A stretch of 64,000 bases of DNA from Microtetraspora glauca (GTDB lineage: Bacteria; Actinomycetota; Actinomycetes; Streptosporangiales; Streptosporangiaceae). Below the pieces are notes generated by a model. That model was given only the letters and a program-made list of their open reading frames with translations. It was not told the DNA's origin and did not search any database. Of this stretch, positions 27,642 to 36,267 are shown piece after piece; position 1 is the stretch's first letter, and the number at the start of each line of letters is the position of its first letter. The stretch is from positions 372,001-436,000 of the forward strand of contig BBYL01000006.1 in the NCBI GenBank assembly GCA_001570385.1. The letters run 5' to 3'. The position numbers and the translations under genes are program-made.

Positions 27642-28418
27642 TCAGGGGGAGCGGGCGAGGTCGGCCTCGACGGCGTCCGCGGAGCGGGAAAGGGTGTCGA
27701 CCAGTGACGGCAGCCGGTGCCGGTCGTAGCGTCCGCTCGGCATCGACACCGACAGGCCGGCGAGGGCGTTCCCGTCCGGGGCCCGGACCGGCACACCGAG
27801 CGCCACCACGCCGCGCTCCGAGCGGCCCTGGTTGAGCGCGAAACCGTTGCGCCGCACCCGGGCCAGCTCGGTCCGCAGCCGGTCCAGGTCGGGTCGGTCC
27901 GCGGGCCGGTCGGCGTACCGCTCGGCCGGGTAGGCCGCCTCGAGTTCCTCGTCGGTCAGCTCGGCGAGCAGCAGCAGCCCCGCCGTGGTGCGGTGGGCCG
28001 GGAACACCATGCCCTCGCGGGAGCCCACCCGCAGGCTCTGGAAGCACTCGACGCTGGCGATGAACCGGACGGTGTCCCCGGTGCGCACCGCCAGATTGGC
28101 GGACTCGTCGAGCACGCCGACCAGCCGGTGCAGGTGCGGCAGAGCCGCCGCCCGCAGTCGAGACGCGACCGAGGGCGAGTGGGCCGCGAGCTCCAGGACC
28201 GGGCCGGCCCGGTAGAGGCGCCGCTCGTCCTGGACCGCGAAGTCCCGGTAAACCAGCATCGCGAGCAGCCGATGCGCGGTGGAGCGGGCCACGCCCAGCC
28301 GCTCGGCGACCTCCGAGACGGTCAGCTCGCCCTCCAGTTGCAGCATCGCGGCGATCCGCAGCGCATGGTCCACACTGTTGATCATGTAGGTCGGCGGATT
28401 CTTCAGCGGCTTGTCCAC
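27642..28418 (-). CDS. IclR-family regulator of the gentisate operon
   Basis: 258 residues from GTG 28418; ATG 28385 is an alternative and the longer frame to 28562 would run into the divergent gene. N-terminal winged HTH (INSVDHALRIAAMLQLEG, VSEVAERLGVARSTAHRLLAML) and C-terminal IclR effector domain (ESANLAVRTGDTVRFIASVE, FPAHRTTAGLLLLAEL, GVVALGVPVRAPDG). IclR proteins commonly control aromatic catabolism by binding pathway intermediates. Divergent orientation to the gentisate dioxygenase and a perfect palindrome in the gap indicate it controls that operon and itself. Confidence 0.88.
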   Translation of the reverse strand: MDKPLKNPPTYMINSVDHALRIAAMLQLEGELTVSEVAERLGVARSTAHRLLAMLVYRDFAVQDERRLYRAGPVLELAAHSPSVASRLRAAALPHLHRLVGVLDESANLAVRTGDTVRFIASVECFQSLRVGSREGMVFPAHRTTAGLLLLAELTDEELEAAYPAERYADRPADRPDLDRLRTELARVRRNGFALNQGRSERGVVALGVPVRAPDGNALAGLSVSMPSGRYDRHRLPSLVDTLSRSADAVEADLARSP

Positions 28419-28428
28419 GAACCCCTCG

Positions 28429-28445
28429 ATTCTGCAGAGCAGAAT
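28429..28445. promoter_or_regulatory. perfect palindrome, probable IclR operator
   Basis: ATTCTGC-AGA-GCAGAAT: 7-bp arms around a 3-bp spacer, between the divergent IclR gene (start 28418) and the gentisate dioxygenase gene (start 28486). Length and symmetry fit IclR-family operators; it overlaps the presumed leader of the regulator gene. Confidence 0.65.
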
Positions 28446-28485
28446 TGCGCGTTCTCCATAGTGTGACGGTAGCAACATTAGCCGT

Positions 28486-29655
28486 ATGAGCACCCCTGTG
28501 ACCACGCCAGAATCCCCAGTGCGGCTCCGTGCGATCGACGCTCCGGACCAGCCCGACGTCACCCCCGCGCTCGAGGACCTCTACCGCGGTTTCGAGCGGG
28601 AGTTGCTGGTGCCGTTGTGGACGGAGATCGGCGGCCTGATGCCGGCGCATCCCCGTTCGCGGGCGGTGCCGCACCTGTGGCGCTGGGAGAACCTGCGGCG
28701 GCTCGCCGAACAGGCCGGCGACCTGGTCCCGGTCGGCCGCGGGGGAGAGCGGCGGGCGATCGCGCTGGCCAACCCCGCGCTGGGCGGGCGGCCCTTCGCG
28801 ACGCCCACGCTGTGGGCGGCGATCCAGTACCTGATGCCCGGGGAGGACGCTCCCGAGCATCGCCACACCCAGCACGCCTTCCGCTTCGTCGTCGAGGGCG
28901 AGGGCGTGTGGACGGTCGTCGGCGGCGACGCGGTCCCGATGCGCCGCGGTGACTTCCTCCCACAGGCCGGCTGGAACTGGCACGCCCACCACAACGCGGC
29001 CGGCGAGCCGATGGCCTGGATCGACGGCCTGGACATCCCCTTCCAGTACGTCACCGAGACGCAGTTCTTCGAGTTCGGCCGCGACGAGATCAGCGACGCC
29101 GAGCGGATCACTCCCGAGCGGTCCCGCTCCGAGCGGCTGTGGGGCCACCCCGGCCTGCGCCCGCTGTCGGTCGGCGAGCTCACCCCGGGCACCCCGCTGC
29201 TGTCCTACAAGTGGGAGTTCACCGACCGCGCCCTGGCCGACCAACTCGCCCTGGAGGCCGAGGGCTTCGGCGGCACCGTCGAACCCGGCCACGCCGCCGT
29301 CCGCTACACCAACCCCGCCACCGGCGGCGATGTGCTCCCCACACTCCGCGCCGAGATGCACCGCGTCGCCCGCGGCGCCGAGACCGCCCCCGTCCGCGAG
29401 ACCGGCTCGTCGGTCTACCAGGTCTTCGACGGCTCCGGCACCGTCACCGTCGGCGACAGGACCTGGACGGTCACCCGCGGCGACCTGTTCGCCGTCCCGT
29501 CCTGGCAGCCCTTCTCGGCCCGGTCCGAGGCCGGCTCCACCGACTCCGACTCCGGCGCGCTGGACCTCTTCCGGTTCAGCGACGCCCCCGTCTTCGAGGC
29601 TCTCCAGCTCAACCGCACCCAGCACGACACCCGTATCGAAGGGACCACCCGATGA
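28486..29655 (+). CDS. gentisate 1,2-dioxygenase
   Basis: 389 residues, bicupin. First cupin: EHRHTQHAFRFVVEGEG with the HxH iron ligands, third His in WNWHAHHN; second cupin near SVYQVFDGSGTVTVGD. It opens the ring of gentisate (2,5-dihydroxybenzoate) with O2 to give maleylpyruvate, using Fe(II), in the cytoplasm. First gene of a four-gene operon with fumarylpyruvate hydrolase, maleylpyruvate isomerase and 3-hydroxybenzoate 6-hydroxylase, which supports this role over the related 1-hydroxy-2-naphthoate and salicylate dioxygenases. ATG 28486; stop overlaps the next ATG. Confidence 0.92.
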   Translation: MSTPVTTPESPVRLRAIDAPDQPDVTPALEDLYRGFERELLVPLWTEIGGLMPAHPRSRAVPHLWRWENLRRLAEQAGDLVPVGRGGERRAIALANPALGGRPFATPTLWAAIQYLMPGEDAPEHRHTQHAFRFVVEGEGVWTVVGGDAVPMRRGDFLPQAGWNWHAHHNAAGEPMAWIDGLDIPFQYVTETQFFEFGRDEISDAERITPERSRSERLWGHPGLRPLSVGELTPGTPLLSYKWEFTDRALADQLALEAEGFGGTVEPGHAAVRYTNPATGGDVLPTLRAEMHRVARGAETAPVRETGSSVYQVFDGSGTVTVGDRTWTVTRGDLFAVPSWQPFSARSEAGSTDSDSGALDLFRFSDAPVFEALQLNRTQHDTRIEGTTR

Positions 29656-30500
29656 AGCTCGCCACCCTCCGCGTCAACGGCTCGACCCGCGCCGTACGGC
29701 TCGACGGCGACCGGCTGGTCGACCTCGGCGCCGCCGACCTCGGCGAACTCCTCTCCTCAGGCGACTGGGCCGCCAAGGCCGCCGCCGTCGATGCGGGCGC
29801 TGCCACGACCTACCCCGTCGAGGACGCGGACTTCGCACCGGTCGTCCCGGCCCCCTCGAAGGTCGTCTGCGTGGGTCTGAACTACAAGAACCACATCCAG
29901 GAGATGGGGCGCGACCTGCCGCGGTACCCCACCCTGTTCGCGAAGTTCGCCGACTGCCTCATCGGCGCCGCCGACGACATCGCCCGCCCCGAGGAGACCG
30001 GCGAGTTCGACTGGGAGGTCGAGCTCGCCGTGGTGATCGGCAAGCCGGTCCGCCGTGCCGAGGGCGCCGAGGCCGAGGCCGCGATCGCCGGCTTCACCGT
30101 CCTCAACGACGTCACCTGCCGCGACTGGCAGTTCCGCACCAAGGAGTGGCTGCAGGGCAAGATCTGGGACTCCTCCACCCCGGTCGGCCCCTACGTCGTG
30201 ACCCCCGACGAGCTGCCCGGCGGCGTGCGTCCCGAGCTGGAGGTCACGCTCAGCGTCGACGGCGAGGTCATGCAGAACGACAACACCGGCGACCTGCTCT
30301 TCGACCCGGTCGCGCTGGTGGAGTACGTCTCGACGATCGTGCGGCTCAACCCCGGCGACATCATCGCGACCGGCACCCCCGGCGGCGTCGGCCACGCCCG
30401 CACCCCCAAGCGCTACCTGACCGGCGGCGAGCGCGTCGTCACCGAGATCCAGGGCATCGGCCGGCTCGAGAACACCGTGGCCAAGGACGGGGCGTCATGA
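29652..30500 (+). CDS. fumarylpyruvate hydrolase (FAH family)
   Basis: 282 residues. Fumarylacetoacetate hydrolase fold: VVCVGLNYKNHIQEMGRDLP, metal ligands in FDWEVELAVVIG and NDVTCRDWQ, and IATGTPGGVGHARTP at the C-terminus. In this operon it should split fumarylpyruvate into fumarate and pyruvate, the last step of the gentisate route. ATG 29652 overlaps the dioxygenase stop (ATGA), so translation is coupled; it in turn overlaps the isomerase gene by 4 bp. Confidence 0.9.
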   Translation: MKLATLRVNGSTRAVRLDGDRLVDLGAADLGELLSSGDWAAKAAAVDAGAATTYPVEDADFAPVVPAPSKVVCVGLNYKNHIQEMGRDLPRYPTLFAKFADCLIGAADDIARPEETGEFDWEVELAVVIGKPVRRAEGAEAEAAIAGFTVLNDVTCRDWQFRTKEWLQGKIWDSSTPVGPYVVTPDELPGGVRPELEVTLSVDGEVMQNDNTGDLLFDPVALVEYVSTIVRLNPGDIIATGTPGGVGHARTPKRYLTGGERVVTEIQGIGRLENTVAKDGAS

Positions 30501-31210
30501 TGCGCCGCACCTTCGATGACACCCTGAGCTGGAGCGAGACGGGCACCGAGCTGCTCCTCGACACCGCCGCCGGGTGGGGCGAGGAACAGTACCTCGCCCC
30601 CTCCGGGCTCCCCGGCTGGACCCGCAAGCACCTGGTGGCCCACGTGGCGGCGAACGCCGACGCGCTGAGCAACCTGGTGCGCTGGGCCGCCACCGGCGAG
30701 AAGACCCCGATGTACTCCTCGCCCCAGCAGCGCAACGCCGACATCGAGGCCGGCTCCCGCAAGCCGGCCGCCGAGCTGGCCGCCTGGCTGAGCTCGTCCG
30801 CCGAACGGCTCGCCGCGGGCGTCGCCGGCCTGAACGACGACCAGTGGAACGCCAGGGTCGTCACCGCCCAGGGCCGTACCGTCCCCGCGACCGAGATCCC
30901 ATGGCTGCGCTCCCGCGAGGTCTGCGTCCACGCCGTCGACCTGGCCTCCGGCATCGCCTTCACCGACCTGCCCGCCGGATTCATGACCGCCCTCGCCGAC
31001 GACATCGTCGCCAAGCGCGGCAGCGCCGCGGGTCCCGCGGTCGTCCTGGCCGCCACCGACACGGGCGACCACTGGGAGCTGCCCGGCGAGGGCGAGCCCG
31101 TCACCGTCGACGGGCCGCTCGCCGACGTCGCGGCCTACCTCGCCGGACGCCCGCACGCCCTGACCACCCCCGACGGCTCTTCCGCGCCGGCCCTGCCGGC
31201 CTGGCTGTGA
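30497..31210 (+). CDS. mycothiol-dependent maleylpyruvate isomerase
   Basis: 237 residues, DinB-like MDMPI family. Zinc-site residues are visible: His in HLVAHVAANADAL and Glu/His in SREVCVHAVDLASG. It isomerises maleylpyruvate to fumarylpyruvate using mycothiol, the actinobacterial low-molecular-weight thiol, which is itself evidence for the organism group. ATG 30497 overlaps the previous stop (ATGA). C-terminal SCP2-like domain follows from about residue 155. Confidence 0.9.
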   Translation: MMRRTFDDTLSWSETGTELLLDTAAGWGEEQYLAPSGLPGWTRKHLVAHVAANADALSNLVRWAATGEKTPMYSSPQQRNADIEAGSRKPAAELAAWLSSSAERLAAGVAGLNDDQWNARVVTAQGRTVPATEIPWLRSREVCVHAVDLASGIAFTDLPAGFMTALADDIVAKRGSAAGPAVVLAATDTGDHWELPGEGEPVTVDGPLADVAAYLAGRPHALTTPDGSSAPALPAWL

Positions 31211-31236
31211 GCGTCCCGGCCTTCGAGGAGAGCAAC

Positions 31237-32553
31237 GTGACGACATCCACCACCTCCGCGAACCCCGTCGACGTCCTGATCGTCGGAGGCGGCATCGGCG
31301 GCCTGAGCGCGGCCTTCGCCCTGGCCCGCGAGGGCCTGCGGGTGCGCGTGCTGGAGCAGGCCCGAGAGTTCGGCGAGGTCGGCGCCGGCCTCCAGATCGC
31401 GCCCAACTGCACCCGGATCCTGCATGACTACGGCCTGTTGGAGGAGGCCAAGAGACTCGGCGTGCTGCCGAAGAGCATGGTGATGCGCGACGCGGTCGAC
31501 GGCAGCGAGCTGACCCGTCTGGACCTGGTCGACCTGGAGCGCACGTACGGCTTCCCGTACATGGTCATCCACCGCAGCGACCTGCACGGCATCTTCCTGC
31601 GCGCCTGCCGGCGCGCGGGAGTCGACCTGGTCACCGACGCCCGCGTCAGCGGCTACGAGAACACCGCGTCCGGCGCCCGGGCGCTGCTGGCGGACGGCCG
31701 TGCCGACGAGGCCCGGATCGTCATCGCCGCCGACGGCCTGCACTCGGGCGCGCGCAGGCTCCTGGCCGAGGACGAGCCGGTCAGTTCCTCCTACGTCGCC
31801 TACCGCGCCGCCATACCCATCGAACAGGCCGGGCGGGACGTCGACCTCAGCGAGGTCTCGGTCCACGTCGGCCCGCGCTGCCACTTCGTCCACTACGGGC
31901 TGCGCGGCGGCGAGATGCTCAACCAGGTCGCGGTCTTCCAGTCGCCCAAGGCCCTCGCGGGCGAGGAGAACTGGGGCACACCCGACGAGCTCGACAACGC
32001 CTTCGCCGAGACCTGTCCGGACGTTCAGGCCGGCATCCCGCTGATGTGGCGCGACCGCTGGTGGCGGATGTTCGACCGCGACCCGATCATGACCTGGGTC
32101 GACGGCAACATCGCGCTGCTCGGCGACGCCGCCCACCCGCCGCTGCAGTACATGGCGCAGGGCGCGATCATGGCGATCGAGGACGGCTGGGTGCTCGCCA
32201 AGCACGTCGCGGCGCGCCGCGACGAGAACGGTGCGATCGACTGGCAGGGCGCACTCGCAGCCTACGAAGCCGTCCGCCCCGAGCACTGCCGGCGTGTCCT
32301 GACCACGGCCCGCGCCTGGGGCGAGCTGTGGCATCTGGACGGCGTCGCCCGCCTCCAGCGCAACACGCTCCTGCGGGCCCGCGACACCTACGACTACTCC
32401 TTCACCGAGTGGATCTATGGCCCCACGGCACTGACGCCGGAGGAGGAACCGCCGATGTTCTCGCCGATCCCGCTGGACTCCGTCGACGTCGCCGACCTGA
32501 TCGGCGGGGCGGAAGCATCCCCGACACCGGCCGCACACTCACTAGACGCCTGA
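31237..32553 (+). CDS. 3-hydroxybenzoate 6-hydroxylase (FAD-dependent)
   Basis: 438 residues from GTG 31237, which has GAGGAG six bases upstream; an upstream in-frame GTG at 31207 overlapping the previous stop is less likely. Class A flavoprotein monooxygenase: Rossmann VLIVGGGIGGLSAAFAL, ADGLHS (DG motif) and NIALLGDAAHPPLQYMAQGA (GD motif). Sequence type and operon place it as the NAD(P)H- and FAD-dependent enzyme converting 3-hydroxybenzoate to gentisate; salicylate hydroxylases are the nearest alternative. Last gene of the operon. Confidence 0.88.
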   Translation: MTTSTTSANPVDVLIVGGGIGGLSAAFALAREGLRVRVLEQAREFGEVGAGLQIAPNCTRILHDYGLLEEAKRLGVLPKSMVMRDAVDGSELTRLDLVDLERTYGFPYMVIHRSDLHGIFLRACRRAGVDLVTDARVSGYENTASGARALLADGRADEARIVIAADGLHSGARRLLAEDEPVSSSYVAYRAAIPIEQAGRDVDLSEVSVHVGPRCHFVHYGLRGGEMLNQVAVFQSPKALAGEENWGTPDELDNAFAETCPDVQAGIPLMWRDRWWRMFDRDPIMTWVDGNIALLGDAAHPPLQYMAQGAIMAIEDGWVLAKHVAARRDENGAIDWQGALAAYEAVRPEHCRRVLTTARAWGELWHLDGVARLQRNTLLRARDTYDYSFTEWIYGPTALTPEEEPPMFSPIPLDSVDVADLIGGAEASPTPAAHSLDA

Positions 32554-32629
32554 TGGCGCGCCGCGCGCCGGTCCATCGCAGTCCGCCCGGAATCCGAGGC
32601 GAGTTCGCGCGGGCCGGCGCGGCTCAGCC

Positions 32630-33244
32630 TCAGTGGCGCCCGATCGAGCCGATCCAGCTCTCTGTGAGGACGTCCAGCATCTCGTCGCGCCCGACACCCC
32701 AGGTCCCCGGTGTCCAGTGACGCGCGACGTAGTCGAGTTCGGTGATGGCGATGACGCTGCGAAAGTGGCGGGTGCCGGCTGGGAACCGGTCGGCACGGTC
32801 GAGCCCGTCCTTGATGTCACCGATGGCCTCGTTCAGCCATTCGTCGAGGAGCGTACGGATCGCGGGGTCAACGGCCGCGGCCTCGAAGGCGGCCGTGGTG
32901 TAGGGGCGAATCACATCCCATCGTTCCGAGGTCGACGCGAGCCACGCGCGGATCCGCTCTTGTGAGCCGTCCTCGACCACGGCGACCAACTCACGCTCGG
33001 TCGACCCGTGCTCGGCGGAGGGGACCCGGTCGAGCGCGGCGTTGAGCCGCTCCGAGACGAGGGCCTTCATCAGATCGACCTTAGAGGGGAAGTGCGCATA
33101 GAAGGTCACCCGCGTCGTCCCCGCCGCCGACGCGATGTCGTCGACCGTCGTCGTCGCATAGCCCTTCGACACGAACAGGCCCAGGCCGGCGTCGAGTAGG
33201 AGCTTTCGCGTCATCTCCTTCTGTGCCGCACGAAGCGTCGCCAT
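32630..33244 (-). CDS. TetR-family transcriptional regulator
   Basis: 204 residues. N-terminal HTH: TRKLLLDAGLGLFVSKGY, TTTVDDIASAAGTTRVTFYAHF, FPSKVDLMKALV, followed by a helical ligand domain. ATG 33244 is chosen because the HTH begins about 12 residues later; a long upstream frame is the shadow of the transporter gene. It is divergent from the MFS transporter at 33440 and next to the phosphotriesterase operon, so it is their likely repressor. The inverted sequence GCCATGT-N6-ATATGGC near 33323 is a possible but imperfect operator. Confidence 0.85.
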   Translation of the reverse strand: MATLRAAQKEMTRKLLLDAGLGLFVSKGYATTTVDDIASAAGTTRVTFYAHFPSKVDLMKALVSERLNAALDRVPSAEHGSTERELVAVVEDGSQERIRAWLASTSERWDVIRPYTTAAFEAAAVDPAIRTLLDEWLNEAIGDIKDGLDRADRFPAGTRHFRSVIAITELDYVARHWTPGTWGVGRDEMLDVLTESWIGSIGRH

Positions 33245-33439
33245 GCCCGCCAGCTTAGAGCACGACGACCGCGCGCTGACCTCACTGATCGTTCTGAATA
33301 CGCGCTGATCGGACACTTGACGCCATGTCAGGTCATATGGCACCTTGCACACCCAATAGGTGATCGAGCTCACATCGGGGGGCCGATCTCGAGCGATCGG
33401 AACCGATCGCCCGGTCCATCGACAAGGAAGCAATCCGCA

Positions 33440-35050
33440 ATGACGCAGACCGCTGCGCGCAAGCAGGGCTACACCGCCACGGTGGTCGCCGGCTGCTTCG
33501 CCGTACTCCTCGCGCAGGTGGCGTACTCGCTGCCCGGCGCGCTGAATGGGACCCTCCAGCAGGAGTTCCAGACCACCGGTGCCGAGCTGACCTGGGTCAC
33601 TGCCGCCTTCGCCATCCCCATGGTCGTCTTCGAGCTGACCACCGGCGTGATCGGTGACCTGTTCGGTCGCAAGCGGCTGCTGCAGGCGGGTGCTCTGCTG
33701 ACCGTTGCCGGCTCGCTCGTCAGCCACGCCGCCGGTACGGTCCAGATCCTGTGGATCGGGCAGGTCGTCGCGGGTCTCGGAGCCGCGATCCTCTACCCGA
33801 TCTCGCTCGCCATGCTGGCCGCGGTCAGCCCGTCGCAGGAGGCCCGCTCCAAGGCCATCGCCGTCTGGGCCGGCTTCCTCTCGATCGGTGCGGCGATCTC
33901 CCCGCTGATGGGTGGGTGGCTGGCCGCGGAGGGCGACTGGCGGACGTCGTACCTCGTGGTGATCGCGGCGGCGGTCGTCTCGATCGTCATCACCCAGTTC
34001 GCTGCCGACTCCTCGGCGCCGGAGGGGCGCAAGCTGGACATCCCGGGCCAAGTCACGCTGGCTCTCGGTCTGATCGCCATCCTCTTCGCCGCCACGCAGG
34101 GCTCCGAAGCCGGCTTCGCCCGCCCTGAGATCATCGGCGCCTTCGTCGCGGGCCTCGTGCTCCTCGGTGCCTTCGTCGTCATCGAGCTGCGGACCGACGT
34201 CCCGCTGCTGCACCTCGGCATCTTCGCCAACCGTTCCTACGCGATCGTCGCGATCGCCACGGTGGTCGGCATGTTCGCGTTCCTCGCGACGTGCTACTCG
34301 ATGAGCATCTGGCTCGGCGCGATCCAGCACCAGAGCGCTCTGAAGATCGGCGTGCTGTTCCTGTTCATCCAGGGCCCGGCCTTCGTGCTGGTGCCGGCTG
34401 TCTCCCACCTGATCCGGAACTTCTCGCCTCGTTGGGTGCTCACCGTCGGCTTCGCCCTCATCGCCGTCAGCGGCATCTGGTGCTCGACGTTCGACGTTCA
34501 GGACATGAACTGGACGCGGTTCATCGGTCCGATGCTGGCCCTCGGCGTCGGCTTCGCGCTCACCGTCGGCTCGATCACGGCCGTCGCGATCAACACCGTT
34601 CCGCTGCGGCTCGCCGGCATGGCCAGTGCCACCACCAACCTGCTCCGCGACTTCGGCTTCGCTCTCGGTCCGGTGCTCATCGCCGCGTTCGCGGTCAGCC
34701 GGGCGAACAGTGACCTGAGCGCCGGTGTCGGCAGGGTGATCGGCGAGTCCGGGCTCGAGTCGCCGTACACCGACATCGCCGGGGGTATCGCCCATGGGGG
34801 TGGCGCCATGGCGATCAACTCGATGCCGGTCGTGCCCGGCGCCGGTCCGGACATGCCGCCGGTGCCGATGCCGGAGAACCTCCGCGTGCTCGCGCTCGAG
34901 TCGCTCGGCAGCGCCTACAGCCTCGCGTTCCTGGTCGCCGGCCTCTGCGCCGCCGCCGCGGCGGCTCTGACGCTGTTCGGACTCTTCGGCTCGAAGCGCG
35001 CCGACGTCACGGAGCCCCTGATCGACGAGGAGTTCGCCCCCGCCGGGTGA
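33440..35050 (+). CDS. MFS transporter, DHA2 (14-TMS) type
   Basis: 536 residues with about fourteen transmembrane segments. Motif A is GDLFGRKRLLQAGALL and motif C-type glycine-rich helix LSIGAAISPLMGGWLAAEGDW is present. A Met/Pro/Gly-rich extracytoplasmic loop (PVVPGAGPDMPPVPMPENL) lies before the last helix. DHA2 proteins are usually exporters; in front of a catabolic operon it could also import the substrate. ATG 33440 follows AAGGAAG. A hairpin terminator lies just after the gene, so it is transcribed separately from the phosphotriesterase operon. Confidence 0.88.
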   Translation: MTQTAARKQGYTATVVAGCFAVLLAQVAYSLPGALNGTLQQEFQTTGAELTWVTAAFAIPMVVFELTTGVIGDLFGRKRLLQAGALLTVAGSLVSHAAGTVQILWIGQVVAGLGAAILYPISLAMLAAVSPSQEARSKAIAVWAGFLSIGAAISPLMGGWLAAEGDWRTSYLVVIAAAVVSIVITQFAADSSAPEGRKLDIPGQVTLALGLIAILFAATQGSEAGFARPEIIGAFVAGLVLLGAFVVIELRTDVPLLHLGIFANRSYAIVAIATVVGMFAFLATCYSMSIWLGAIQHQSALKIGVLFLFIQGPAFVLVPAVSHLIRNFSPRWVLTVGFALIAVSGIWCSTFDVQDMNWTRFIGPMLALGVGFALTVGSITAVAINTVPLRLAGMASATTNLLRDFGFALGPVLIAAFAVSRANSDLSAGVGRVIGESGLESPYTDIAGGIAHGGGAMAINSMPVVPGAGPDMPPVPMPENLRVLALESLGSAYSLAFLVAGLCAAAAAALTLFGLFGSKRADVTEPLIDEEFAPAG

Positions 35051-35073
35051 CCTGAGAGTCGCCGGACCGAGTC

Positions 35074-35104
35074 GAGGTCCCCGCTTCCCGGAGGTGGGGA
35101 CCTC
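35074..35104 (+). terminator. hairpin downstream of MFS gene
   Basis: 9-bp perfect stem (35074-35082 with 35096-35104) and a 13-base loop, 24 bp after the transporter stop codon. It separates the transporter transcript from the operon that starts at 35237. Confidence 0.65.
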
Positions 35105-35118
35105 AACTGTTCCATACG

Positions 35119-35142
35119 GGCAGGTAGTCTAATTTACCTGCC
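35119..35142. promoter_or_regulatory. inverted repeat, candidate operator of the phosphotriesterase operon
   Basis: GGCAGGTA-N8-TACCTGCC, perfect 8-bp arms, about 95 bp upstream of the first operon gene. TTGACG follows at 35153-35158 and is a candidate -35 element, although no good -10 is evident. Symmetry and spacing suit a TetR-type dimer site; the neighbouring TetR protein is the obvious candidate. Confidence 0.5.
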
Positions 35143-35236
35143 GGACATCTACTTGACGCTGTGTAAATCTAGATGACACGATTCACGCCGCAGCGTGACC
35201 GCGGTCACTCGCGCGAGACCGAAAGGAGTGGCAGTG

Positions 35237-36217
35237 ATGGATGCCCAGACTGCCGAGAACACCGTCAACACCGTCCTCGGCCCCGTTCCCGCGCAGGAGC
35301 TGGGGGTCGTCGCGGTTCACGAGGCTCTACTGTCGGTGGTTCCGGGAGCGGAGTACGCGTTCGACGTCACCATCGACCGTGCCGAGATCTTCGAGACCCT
35401 GGCCGAGAAGCTGAAGGACTTCCGCGGGCACGGCGGCGGGACGATCGTCGACAGCACCGGCATGTTCCACGGACGCGATGTGAGACTGTACGAGGCTCTC
35501 TCGCGCACGACTGGCGTGCACATCGTCGCGTCGACGGGCCAGGGCCCCGAGGAGATGCTCGGCGGCTACTTCCTGACGCCGCAGACCAACCCCCCGACGC
35601 CATGGCCGGCCGAGAAGTTCGCTGACCTCTTCACCAAGGAGGTCACCGAGGGCATGGTGGTTCCCCGTGTCGAGCGGCGGGGTGCCGCGGGCCTCGTGGT
35701 CACCGCCGCCACCCTCGCGGGCATGACCGCGACCGACGAGAGCCTGTTCCGCGGTGCGGCCCGCGCCGCCTTGAGCACCGGTGTCCCGGTGTCCATCCGC
35801 TTCGGGAACGACGCCGTACGCGACCTCGAGGTCATCCTGGACGAGAAGCTGCCGGCCGACCGCGTCGTCGTCGGAGGGCTCGACCGCAAGGACGCCGTCG
35901 CGGTCGGCGCGCCGCTCGAGGTCGCCCGCCGCGGGGCCTACGTCGCGATCGACCACGTGGGCACCGAGGACGAGCGGCACCTCGGCGACAAGGAGCGGGT
36001 CGCCCTGGTGGCCCAGCTCGTCGAGGCCGGCTTCGGCGAGCGGATCCTGCTCTCGAGCAGCGCGACCGGTGTGGCCAAGGGCCACGACGGCAACGACATG
36101 CCGTACAGCTACGTCCTGTCGACGTTCGCCCCCCTCCTCAAGGCACAGGGCCTCAGTGACGAGGACGTCCAGCGGATCCTCGTCGACAACCCGCGCGAGC
36201 TGCTGTCGGTGCGCTGA
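35237..36217 (+). CDS. phosphotriesterase-family protein lacking metal ligands (probable pseudoenzyme)
   Basis: 326 residues, intact reading frame, clearly homologous along its length to the next gene and to the phosphotriesterase (PTE) family. Compared with the neighbour, the metal site is gone: HEH at beta-1 is HEA, the carbamylated-Lys strand IIKVGVS is LVVTAAT, the beta-5 His (ILTHLAIDA) is Arg (VSIRFGNDA), the beta-6 His (FGHVDDG) is Gly (VGGLDRK) and the beta-8 Asp (ASADANC) is Ser (SSSATGV). The terminal VDNPRELLS block is conserved. With five of six ligands lost it should not be a hydrolase; a structural partner or regulator of the active paralogue is possible. ATG 35237, with GGAG eight bases before. 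Confidence 0.8.
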   Translation: MDAQTAENTVNTVLGPVPAQELGVVAVHEALLSVVPGAEYAFDVTIDRAEIFETLAEKLKDFRGHGGGTIVDSTGMFHGRDVRLYEALSRTTGVHIVASTGQGPEEMLGGYFLTPQTNPPTPWPAEKFADLFTKEVTEGMVVPRVERRGAAGLVVTAATLAGMTATDESLFRGAARAALSTGVPVSIRFGNDAVRDLEVILDEKLPADRVVVGGLDRKDAVAVGAPLEVARRGAYVAIDHVGTEDERHLGDKERVALVAQLVEAGFGERILLSSSATGVAKGHDGNDMPYSYVLSTFAPLLKAQGLSDEDVQRILVDNPRELLSVR

Positions 36218-36267
36218 GCGCGCGACAGCCCAAGATCTTCAAGTTTCTTCTCGAAAAGGTGAGCGTT

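Noticed and set aside
32554..32629. GC-rich symmetric sequence between the hydroxylase and TetR genes as a terminator
   Set aside because: The best symmetry (GGCGCGC around one base) leaves no loop of acceptable size.
33323..33342. GCCATGT-N6-ATATGGC between TetR and MFS as an operator
   Set aside because: One arm mismatch and no second copy; mentioned in the regulator entry but too weak to list alone.
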